Position numbers and translations under genes: made by a program. From positions 5,506,981 to 5,570,980 of the forward strand of contig AP025055.1 of assembly GCA_036186865.1 (NCBI GenBank): 64,000 bases of DNA. The letters are read 5' to 3'. Each line of letters begins with the position of its first letter. The stretch's first letter is position 1. The stretch is from Eustoma russellianum. Taxonomy: Eukaryota; Streptophyta; Magnoliopsida; Gentianales; Gentianaceae. The notes under the pieces are model-generated. The model was not told the DNA's origin and ran no database searches. It saw only the letters and a list, made by a program, of their open reading frames with translations. Positions 55,811-64,000 of the stretch are shown one piece after another.

Positions 55811-56344
55811 ATAAAAAAGACAAAACCTAAACTTAAGGTATATTGGAATTATGCAGCTATAAACAAGAAAAAAGAGAAGTATTACTAATGTATGTCATAT
55901 AGGAATCAAAATCCCCAATGTAATATATGCATGCGTTAGTGCAGCTTGTATATTAAAGTTGTGCGGAAACGTATTTTCGTAATATATAAAATTTTCTTAT
56001 TAGATTATTATATTGTATCGATATTCTATGTAGCATTAACTGTTATACCAAAGATCAAACCCTTTCTCTATAAGCTAGTTAATAAGAAAATATAAATATT
56101 AATAACTCGATCTTTCGGTTAATATTCTCACAGGGCCACCTATCAATGTAACAGGGCCACCCATCAATGTAGCCGGAAACATTAAGCTCACGTCTATCAC
56201 TGATCAATCTTTGAACAATGCCCGACAAGAGGTGAGTGAAACATAACTTAGTTCAGTTACTTCCTCTCCTATAAATAATGATGATACTGCTGATACTAAT
56301 CTAGAAGTGACTGAAGAAAGTATGTATATTTTGTCTCACAGGAG

Positions 56345-57560
56345 TAGCGGAAAAGTGCCACTGGTAAATACTCACCAGAACATATTCTCCAAGATAGCAG
56401 GTATCCAGTGGGCAACCTAGTAAGGGGGAGCTTGCCCAAGTTAACAAAAGCGTTCACTGTGGCTCTGTCTAACCATGAAATCTCAAAGAATGCTCAAGAG
56501 GTCAAACAAAAGAGGAAATGATGGTTGGTTATGAATGTAAAAATGGATGCTCTACAAAAAAACGATACTCGGAAGAAGTGCATACTTCCAGCAGAATAAA
56601 GACTGCTTGGATGCAGACGAGTCTATACCATCAAACATAATGCTGATGAAACCATATATGGTACCAGGCTTGACTAGTGGCAAAAAGGTATAAACAGACT
56701 TGCAGAATCAACTATTCTGAGACTTTCTCTCTAGTGACGAAGATAGATACAATCCAAGTTCTATTCACAGTTGCAACAAACAAAGACTGACCACTTCATC
56801 AGTTCGGCATAAAAATGTCTTTCTCTATGAAGATTTGAAAGAGAATGTATATATGAAAGCTCCACCAGATTTTTCTCATGAGTTCAAGAAAGATGAGGTG
56901 TGTCGAATCAAGAAGGCAATATATGGGCTTAAAAAGTCTCCAGGGACATGGTTCGGAACATTTACTAAGGCAATGAAATGATATAGGTATGAACAGAGCA
57001 ACTCTAATCACACTCTGTTTCTGAAAAGGAGAGGTAGCCTAATTGCTTGCTTAATCATGTATGTATATGACAGGATCCTAACAAGAAGTGACGACGAATA
57101 TATTAAATATTTAAAAAAGCAACCTATTCACGGAGTTTGAGATACCTATGAGGGCTGAAGTACTTCTTGGGAATTAATGTTCTAAGATCCATCAAAAGAA
57201 TTCGTATATATCAATGAATGTATATTCTGGATTTACTTATAGAGACAAGAATGGTTGATTGTAAATCAACAGATACTCCAATAAAGATTAATCATGGACT
57301 TCAAATAGTGGAAGTTGCTGACTAAGCGGAAAGAAAATGTATCAGTGACTGGTTGGAAAATTGATCTATTTGGCATATATTCGACTGTGTATAGCATAAG
57401 CAATTAGAGTTGTAAGTAAATCCATGCACCATCCACAGGTAGAACATATCGTAGTAGTAATGAGGATCTTATGATACCTATAAGATACAATAGGACACGA
57501 AATCACATTCAAATAAAGCGGTCACCTCAATATCGATGCATATATTGATGCAGATTGTTT
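56345..57560 (+). pseudogene. Decayed Ty1/copia pol (RT and RNase H region)
   Basis: Translation in shifting frames gives copia signatures in order: a linker before RT (YSPEHILQDSRYPVGNLV, near 56368-56425), IKHNADETIYGTRL, VTKIDTIQVLFTVATNKD, the stretch VYMKAPPDFSHEFKKDEVCR (near 56845), IKKAIYGLKKSPGTWF, LKYFLGINVL, STDTPIKINHGL and AYIDAD of RNase H near 57540. Many stops and frameshifts are present, and the RT motif position reads YVYD. It is not closely similar to the two Sireviruses and looks like another copia lineage. I found neither LTRs nor a primer site around it. Confidence 0.88.
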
Positions 57561-57756
57561 CCTATTAGATTTTACTTTGTGTTTTAGTTGATGAATTGCT
57601 TGTATGCTTGATTATTATTGTTACTTTTGTATGCTTATATATGGTGTAAGTCTTGATGATTATATGATGATTTAGTTAAGAAAGGCAATTTTGGTTTTCT
57701 GTACACACTGTAACATGTAAACTGATGCATGACAAAGATGGATCGTCCCAAAAGGG

Positions 57757-57955
57757 GGATGGGATCTACTCACCCTCCAAAACATCACCATCTTCACTAC
57801 CGTCCGACACGTGGTAACAGAAAGGGTGGTGAGACTAGATGCGGGTGACCCTCAGCTAGCCTCACTACCCTCTCCTGCTGCCACGTGTCGAGCGGTGGTG
57901 AAGGGGGTGATGGTTTGGGGGGTGAAGAGATCTTGTTCCCCCAAAAGGATGCATC
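57757..57955. mobile_element. Fold-back MITE, copy 3
   Basis: The left arm (GGGGGATGGGATCTACTCAC ... CTACCGTCCGACACGTGGTAAC) pairs with the right arm (TGCTGCCACGTGTCGAGCGG ... GGGTGAAGAGATCTTGTTCCC). CACGTG lies in both arms. The same arm sequences occur at 28241-28405 plus 50389-50420. Confidence 0.82.
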
Positions 57956-57977
57956 AAAATTAAGGCTACTGGGTTCT

Positions 57978-58140
57978 TAGGACATAGCTCAGTTGGTACT
58001 CGAGTTGTGAAAGTATTCTAGTAAAAGTCATAGGTTCGAACCAGAAGCATAGGTGCAATACTATTATCTTGGCCAGTAATGACTATGTCATTGTATCCGA
58101 TTCGATTGGATTAAAGGCTTACTGGCCCAGTTTACAATAG
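57978..58140 (+). mobile_element. tRNA-derived SINE-like element
   Basis: A box-like TAGCTCAGTTGG (57985-57996) and B box-like AGGTTCGAACC (58032-58042) sit 36 bp apart, as in a tRNA-derived Pol III promoter. The flanking arms do not form a cloverleaf, so this is a SINE head rather than a tRNA gene. The 3' end is not defined. Confidence 0.6.
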
Positions 58141-58570
58141 GCATCTTGTGTACGTTGTGACATACCAACTTAAAGGACCGCTGAACTCTTAATTTGTATC
58201 CTTTACGTAGCTTCATGAAGATAAGACAGTAAAGTCTTCGGAACCAAGAATTTGGACTTTATGCTCCAACAAAATCCAGGCCACTTGCTGACCGGTAGTT
58301 TGCGTCAACTGGGATGAGGCAGAGCAGGAGATTTCTGATATTTTATAGACAGGTTCGTGGAGTAATTTTACTTGCTGTATGTATAATTATATGTTAATTT
58401 AATACACATGCATATTGCTCAATAAGAATGATGCTCACTGCTAAGGCAAACCGCATGTTATGAGTATCGATCTATATTCTTACAACTATATGTTATGCTT
58501 ATATGTTTATTTAGCAAATATGCATATTGATCAACATGAATGCTGCAAGTGTTAGAGGAAGATCAAAGGG

Positions 58571-58740
58571 TGATTCAGTGTACTAGGCTCCTGTGTTTGT
58601 GCATGGTTTGAGAAGGGGTCGGATCGTTTCACGATATTGACGTAAGCAGCCTTTTTGTGCAAGAGGCTGTTTCCGCGGTTCGAACCTGTGACCTTAAAGT
58701 CACAAAGTAAAAGTCTTACCAGTTGTTCTAATGTCCCTCC
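58571..58740 (+). mobile_element. Au-like SINE, copy 1
   Basis: CAGTGTACTAGGCTCCTGTG, GGGTCGGATCGTTTCACGAT, CTTTTTGTGCAAGAGGCTGT and B box GGTTCGAACC (58677-58686), then TGTGACCTTAAAGTCACA and CTTACCAGTTGTTC. This is the known word order of Au-type SINEs. Confidence 0.75.
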
Positions 58741-58990
58741 TTTTTGCAAAGAGGGGCCAGATCGCAGCAGCCTTACCTTACACTTTTTGTACAAGATGAT
58801 GTTTCCATGGCTCGAACATGTGACATCAAAGTCACAAAACAGCAACCTTACTAGTTGCTCCAATGACATTCCTCTTTTTAGGAAGTGGTCGGATCGTTTC
58901 ACGATCTGACGTACACAGTATTACCCTATACTTTGTGCAGACGACTGTTCCGCGGCTTGAGTCTGTGACCTCAAGATCATACAAGAACAT
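58741..58990 (+). mobile_element. Au-like SINE, copies 2 and 3 (5'-truncated, tandem)
   Basis: 58741-58875: GGGGCCAGATCGCAGCAGCC...GGCTCGAACATGTGACATCA...CTTACTAGTTGCTCCAATG. 58876-58990: AGTGGTCGGATCGTTTCACG...GTGCAGACGACTGTTCCGCG...GTGACCTCAAGATCA. Both lack the SINE start and follow copy 1 directly. Confidence 0.7.
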
Positions 58991-59176
58991 GTATGGAGAT
59001 GTACGATACATATTATTGTGGACAAAACACACATCCACCAATTAATCTCCCAAGAATTCAACCATTAAAACCAGAAAAATAATTAATCACAAGGGCAGGT
59101 GAGTAATTTAAATATTAACCACATAAAGCTTGATTGATATCTCCACAATTTCTCGAGAACTTTAACGTCAAACTTC

Positions 59177-60653
59177 TCAAATATCCCTATCTCTAACACA
59201 CTCACGAGGAGGAGTAGAGTACCTCTTCTTATCAGTACAGTAATTATAAATGGTGTACTTCCGACGCACCCACTGGAGCCTCCTGTATTGTAGACCGTCC
59301 AGATCTTGAAAGGCCTTCTGATCCCACCACGTTCTGCCACGTGTGCTGCAAACTTGTGTTTGCTGAGGCGTGGAGGCTTGACAACCGTCGATGTGGAAGG
59401 AGGTGTATGATGCAACAAATGGTGCTTTGGACCAATCAGTTTTCTCCAATCCTCCTCTTGTTGCCCAATCATCTGCGTTCCATAGGCTTGAGTAGATCTT
59501 CATTGGTTGGTTAAAGGGATATTTTATGCCCAAATCTTTGCTGTTTTTGAATACTCTGATGGGCACAGCATCCACAAAGAAACTGCAATATTTGGAGAGG
59601 ATTAAATTAGCCCATTCTCTAAGGTTTTGGTTAAGACTAAAGTAATAGAATAGCGACGTATATCCAGTATATTCCAACGACAGCAAAAACTCTCGTTAGG
59701 ATTTGTGGGTTAAGACCTAAGTACCAATTGATTATTATCAGCATGATGATTTAAATAGTTAAACGAGTAACAAAAAACTAATTTAATATGTAAAAATGAA
59801 GAGTACTCTCCCTATTTCATTTCCACTGTCTAGTTTTCTTTTTCAGACCGTCCTAAAGTTTTGTAATTTTTCATAATCAACCCACTAATTTTGTATAACT
59901 TCAAAACTACTCTAGCAAATACATTAATGCTGACCATTTTAATGCATCATATATGAAGTAAGAATTAGACACACTCTCAATACTCGGATAATATATTAAA
60001 TGATGTTTGCTTAAAAAGGCGTTCCCGGTACACTAATCTTCTGCGTTTGCGTAGGACTAGAGGAACGGTCTGATCGCTTTGCGATCTGATGTAGAAAGTC
60101 TTACACTATATTTTTTTTGTGCAAGAGGCCGTTTCCGCCGCTCAAACCCGTAACCTCAATGTCACAAAACAACAACCTTACATGTTTGAATATCTAACTT
60201 TAACATGTTTCATCAATGCGTCAGGTAAGGAGGAGTCAGGTAAGGAGGAGTCGGATGTACGTAGTTTTATCTTATAATTTATACAAGAGACTGTTTCTAT
60301 GATTCAAACATGTAATCTTAAAGGTCACAAATGACAAAGTATGCCCAACAGCGTGTAACTTACGAATGTAAAATATGATGCACTTTATATGACGCCACGT
60401 AGACTTTGCTCAATGCAGTTAAGAAGGAAAAAAGAAAGGAAGCAAAAGGGGATACTTACACGAGTTGATCCATGTTCCAAAGGACAGAGTAAGAATGGAA
60501 ATCTTTTGTGGGGTCAAACCAAAGATAGATTCTCTGTTCCCTGTTGCCTTTACCTCCAGTAAATACATTGGTCTGTAGTATATGTGGTTGCCCCGTTCTG
60601 TTCCCCAAGAATTCAAAATCTATTTCGTCATGTTCACTTGTCTGCGACGACAG
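59177..60653 (-). CDS. XTH: Xyloglucan endotransglucosylase/hydrolase (XTH, GH16), exons 2-3; first exon not found
   Basis: XTHs cut and rejoin xyloglucan chains in the primary cell wall. On the minus strand, exon 60653-60460 encodes LSSQTSEHDEIDFEFLGNRT, with both catalytic Glu of DEIDFEFLG and the usual N-glycosylation site, followed by QPHILQTNVFTGGKGNREQR and FDPTKDFHSYSVLWN. Its donor is CTCGT-GTAAGT and its acceptor TTATCAG. Exon 59582-59177 follows after TTGCAG, with FFVDAVPIRVFKNSKDLG, SSLWNADDWATRGGLEKTDW and the XET C-terminal domain ending YNYCTDKKRYSTPPREC, then TGA. Both exons are intact and join in phase. The first exon (signal peptide and N-terminal GH16 strands) is absent up to base 64000: either intron 1 exceeds 3.3 kb or the gene is 5'-truncated. 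Intron 2 (59583-60459) holds SINE copies. Confidence 0.93.
60024..60190 (+). mobile_element. Au-like SINE in XTH intron 2 (copy 4)
   Basis: GTTCCCGGTACACTAATCTT, TGCGTTTGCGTAGGACTAGA, GCTTTGCGATCTGATGTAGA, TGCAAGAGGCCGTTTCCGCC and GCTCAAACCCGTAACCTCAA. It is antisense to the XTH gene. Confidence 0.75.
60220..60335 (+). mobile_element. Au-like SINE fragment in XTH intron 2 (copy 5)
   Basis: A duplicated GGTAAGGAGGAGTC (60225, 60239) leads into GGATGTACGTAGTTTTATCT, CAAGAGACTGTTTCTATGAT and CATGTAATCTTAAAGGTCAC; 5'-truncated and diverged. Confidence 0.6.
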
Positions 60654-60659
60654 CTGATA

Positions 60660-61052
60660 ACAAGAATTCCAAAACTCAGTCTACTGTCAAAGTCGTTGCG
60701 CACACCTTTCAATTCACGAGTTTAAACCGTAAAAAAAATAAGGTTGTAAGATAAAACTGCGTCCATCACATCAAAAAAAACAAAAATCTAGTGACTGAGA
60801 ACGTTTTTTAGTGTCATGTGAAAGCAGGACGTTTTTTTAAGATGAATTCCAAAACCCATGTGAGTTTTAACATTTTTTCGTAAGGCCCACGTGCCTTACA
60901 TTTTATCTTCATGTTGCATTTTTCTAAAATAAAAGGACAATGATTCATCCGACTTGTTAATTGGACTTAAAATTTATTGAACGACTGTAATTTAAGATCT
61001 GTTTGATTATTTTAAGAACACTAAAGTTGAACACCAACTAGTAAGGGTCCCT
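60660..61052. other. XTH upstream/intron region, no recognisable feature
   Basis: No XTH N-terminal exon, no other gene and no repeat recognised. Confidence 0.5.
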
Positions 61053-61290
61053 GTCACACCCAGTCTCAGATGTAGTGTCACACCCAGTCCCAGATGTAGT
61101 GTAGGAATGTAAATCAGGTACCCAACGGCCCGCTAGTAGAAGCTTGGTCATATACACAGTAGACTGTATTAGGAATCCCCCAGCATTGCAGGCAAGCTAC
61201 AGGCCAAAGAAGCTCCCACACAATGCACTTGATGGAAAGAGACTCTCTTGTCTTTGGCAAGAATTGAACTCCTGACCTCCCTTTCGAGAA
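61053..61290 (-). repeat. SINE-like sequence with a 24-bp tandem duplication
   Basis: GTCACACCCAGT(C/T)(T/C)CAGATGTAGT is present twice (61053-61076, 61077-61100). On the minus strand GGTCAGGAGTTCAATTCTTG (near 61258-61277) resembles a Pol III B box and the piece ends CTGGGACTGGGTGTGAC. No A box was found. Confidence 0.45.
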
Positions 61291-62064
61291 CACTAAAGTT
61301 GTTCTAAAGTGCGGCTACGTACATTAGATCGTAAAGCGATCCGTTTTCTTCTCGAACTTTAAATAAACGCACGAGTCTAGTTCTAACACTTTTTACATCG
61401 TTTTCTTGAAAAAAATAAAAGAAAATACCTCTCTCTCGGATAAAATAAGCCTCGAACCACGTAAATGGACGTATTCTTTAATTGTTTTGGTTAATTTTAT
61501 TCTCAATCTCTAATTTTCCTTGCACATTTTTTCAGATGGAATAGAAAAATCATATTCCTGACACATGTTTTCAAATTGACTGATAATAACTTTTTTTTTT
61601 GTGAGGTTTCTCAAATTGGTCCATTTTGTTGCTCTGTTTTCACCCTTTGGTATAAGCATCACAATCGTCATAGTAATCATTAAAATATTCAATGTAATTT
61701 GCCATTCTTATACTTTTTTAGTATATGAATCAAATAATATCTGATACCGACATTATTTATAAAAATGGATTGCCAAATATTAAATGTATCATTATATCAT
61801 ACATGAATAGAAAACAATGTGTTCAAAGATTAAAGTGTGCATGGTGTATGCTTTATAGTAGTTAAGACAAAATTTATTAAGTCAACCAATATAAATCATA
61901 TAAATTCAACTATGATTTAAAATATAATTATGTTCACATTCCAGCGGGTTTGAAGTTTTCTTTTCTTTTTTAATTTATAACTGAACTTAGAAAAACAAAC
62001 ATATAAACTCTATTTATTACAAATCAAATGTCCATGTCAAAATTTCATGTAGTTTAACATATAC
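61291..62064. other. AT-rich sequence, nothing recognised
   Basis: No gene or repeat found. Confidence 0.45.
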
Positions 62065-62067
62065 TAA

Positions 62068-62514
62068 GGTGGCGTTTGGTTGGGGATATGAGAATGAGGG
62101 AATGGGTTTGGAGGAATCCAAACCCATTCCGGCTGTTTGTTTGGGGTAAATGGGGGAATGAATTTCATTTTGATATCCAACTATTTGGAAATGGATATCG
62201 TTTTTTGATATACTAGGCTCCCCCTATCTATCAAAATGTGGGAATGGGGGAATGGGGAGCCGCCGGTCAACGCCGGTCAACGACGCCGGCCGCCGCCGTC
62301 CGCTGCCAGTCTGCCGCCGCCAGTCCGCCGCCGCCGGTCCGCCGCCAGTCCGCCGCCGCCGGCGACCACTACTCCGACCGGTCACTATTTCCATTCCCAT
62401 TTTAATACCAAACAACTATCACTTTTAACCCCAAACCCATATCCTCCAAACCCATTCCCTATCATACCCATTCCGATTCTAATTCCGATTCCCAAGTGCC
62501 AACCAAACGCCACC
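62068..62514. mobile_element. PIF/Harbinger-like MITE (447 bp) with GC-rich internal minisatellite
   Basis: Perfect 16-bp terminal inverted repeats (GGTGGCGTTTGGTTGG / CCAACCAAACGCCACC) are flanked by TAA on both sides (62065-62067, 62515-62517), the target type of this superfamily. The middle (62260-62370) is built of GCCGCC, CCGGTC and CAGTCCGCCGCCGCC units. Frames over it are Pro/Arg/Ser-rich artefacts. There is no transposase. Confidence 0.92.
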
Positions 62515-62517
62515 TAA

Positions 62518-63917
62518 GTCTCGGAAATAACACATAAAGCGAAACAATATAAAACACATTACGGATAAGAACTCAAAGACAAAACTTTAGAGAAGGTTTG
62601 ATCCTTTAATTTAAAAAAAATTCGAAAAACTGCGAAAGGGACTAATTGGAAGTGTTCTTGTCACATGAAAGTTTGTAAAAGCATATAGTCGATGGAAATT
62701 AGATAGATAAAATTGTCAAAAGCTATCCGTTCAAAAGAAAAAGAAAGGGAAAAAAAACTGTTAAAAAACATTGGAAATGAAATCTTAAAAAGATGAGGTG
62801 TTCTACCAGTTTCTGTAGTTAAAAAACGCGTTCCAGGTGCACTAAGCTTTCATGTTTGCAAAGGATCCGAAGAAGAACTGAATCTCTATAGGCCCGTTAT
62901 TATTTTTTAAAAGTTTTTTGTGATGATCTTAACCCTTCTATGCCTAGTTATTTTCCTAATTATCAATGTAATATTAAACTAAAGCAAGTATTAACTTAGC
63001 GACGCTAACATATAAAAAGTACAGGTCAGATGGAACATGCATTTACAAATAAGCATATCATGTGTAACTTCTTTCCAAATATTTTTCTGATTAGATTTGC
63101 TTATATATTAACTGGATTTGCTGTCAATCTGACAATGATTGCTCAAACTGATACATATTGAACTGTTTGAAATCAAGGAAAGGCAGTAAACAGATCGAGA
63201 TCGTGTGTGTGTATATATATATATATATATTGTTTGTCAGTCTTTCACCATCTTCAGTACTTAGCGGTAAATTTTATTGTCGTTAGGATATACTGTGTAT
63301 GGTATTGTTGTTGTTATATGTATGTGTGTATAAATGTAGTGTGTGCGTGTTTATACATGCACTTAAAGCTTGTTTAGTGCGCTTTTGTAAGCATGCCAAC
63401 AAGAAGAAGCACTTGGTTCTGAAGACATCTAGAGTTAGAGGAAAATATAATAATAATAATAAAAAAGTTAAGGCAAATTTGCAAAACCTTTACTACAAAG
63501 CATAAAAGGCACCTGTTTTCGCTTTAGATATTAATCAATGAATCGTCTACAACAACAATTATCTCTCTCTTAGAATGTGTGCGCTTGTGTCTAAATTGTT
63601 AAAATCGTTACATTTTTAAAGCTGAAAATTTTAACAAGTAACTTTGATATAAAAAACGCATAATAAATCGACAATTTAAAACTTATGTCTTATAACATAA
63701 CTCAGATAGTAATCGAATTAAGACATTCTGATTAGATAATTTAAAACTTATGCCACACACTGATGTCATTCACCTAAACTAATTTATCACACGTTCAGTG
63801 CATTCTGTTTAGCTTATTTATTGCGAGTTTGTGAGGTGCATTTTTTCATGAAAGCTTGTGCTCATATTTACCTCATCAATTTTCACAACATTACAAAATT
63901 ACCCCAAAAGTTTTATA
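62518..63917. other. AT-rich sequence with one SINE fragment and a microsatellite
   Basis: 62822-62905 (CGCGTTCCAGGTGCACTAAG, TTTCATGTTTGCAAAGGATC) is a 5' Au-like SINE piece. 63204-63230 is (GT)n(AT)n. Otherwise nothing recognised. Confidence 0.5.
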
Positions 63918-64000
63918 AAATTATTCTTCTTTGACTTTGGAATATGATGGAATAAGCAAAATGATTCACTAAATTAGCTACGCTTCTTATATTATGAATA
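63918..64000 (-). repeat. Dispersed repeat R1, inverted copy 5 (continues beyond the window)
   Basis: The reverse complement reads AAGAAGCGTAGCTAATTTAG, TGAATCATTTTGCTTATTCC and CATATTCCAAAGTCAAAGAA, matching the R1 3' end at 53645-53710 and 55260-55326. Confidence 0.9.

Noticed and set aside
56799..57011. 70-aa minus-strand ORF
   Set aside because: Antisense shadow of the copia RT remnant, whose motifs read on the plus strand.
57985..58042. A tRNA gene
   Set aside because: A and B boxes are present but acceptor and anticodon stems do not pair; better read as a tRNA-derived SINE head.
59083..59472. 129-aa minus-strand ORF overlapping XTH exon 3
   Set aside because: It is another frame of the XTH C-terminal exon; the domain signatures are in the 59177-59582 frame.
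62236..62517. Pro-rich 93-aa ORF
   Set aside because: Encoded by the GC-rich repeat within a MITE; no start context and no homologous frame.

Overview
This window is plant nuclear DNA, from an angiosperm and probably a eudicot; I cannot name the species. The evidence is two Sirevirus-type Ty1/copia elements, a Tekay/Del-like Ty3/gypsy chromovirus, two CACTA (En/Spm, CMC superfamily) transposons with TNP2-type genes, PIF/Harbinger-like and fold-back MITEs, Au-like and other tRNA-derived SINEs, and one host gene of the xyloglucan endotransglucosylase/hydrolase (XTH) family. About 50 kb of the 64 kb is nested transposable elements.

Nested block, 1-50388. The oldest layer seen is a small fold-back MITE, of which only the right part (28241-28405, resuming at 50389) is inside the window. 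A plus-strand gypsy chromovirus lies in that MITE; its pol enters the window at base 1 and its 3' LTR ends at 28240. The integrase reading frame is cut by Sirevirus 1 (739-11344, minus strand, TSD GAGTT). The gypsy 3' LTR (12049-14032 plus 27883-28240) is cut by a minus-strand solo gypsy LTR (14033-27877, TSD GTTCT), which is itself cut by CACTA element A (16174-27061). An intron of A's transposase gene carries a solo copia LTR (20826-22282, TSD CATTT). Further right, the MITE is also cut by CACTA element B (28406-50388, TSD GTG). B was hit about 50 bp inside its left end by Sirevirus 2 (28461-39947, TSD GGTAT), which has nearly identical 3.05-kb LTRs.

The two CACTA copies share one plan: short CACCA termini, clusters of GCGACGAA-type subterminal motifs, a short minus-strand gene near the left end encoding a basic, proline-rich, coiled-coil protein, a TNP2-like transposase gene in four exons (Transpos_assoc, Transposase_21, DUF4218, DUF4216, acidic tail), and a second gene in five coding exons of the Transposase_24 (En/Spm) type. 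The TNP2-like gene is broken differently in A and B, while the small minus-strand ORF is open in both. A 35-bp sequence is invariant at four places, in two introns of the second gene in each copy. B holds a 10-N gap flanked by an exact 25-bp duplication, which looks like an unjoined assembly overlap.

Right flank, 50389-64000. This part has low gene density: a gypsy LTR-like remnant (51679-about 53010), two more copies of the fold-back MITE (53194-53397, 57757-57955), a dispersed repeat family with five copies, a strongly decayed copia pol (56345-57560), a SINE cluster (57978-58990), the XTH gene on the minus strand (exons 60460-60653 and 59177-59582, first exon not found), a PIF/Harbinger-like MITE with perfect 16-bp TIRs (62068-62514), and unassigned AT-rich sequence.
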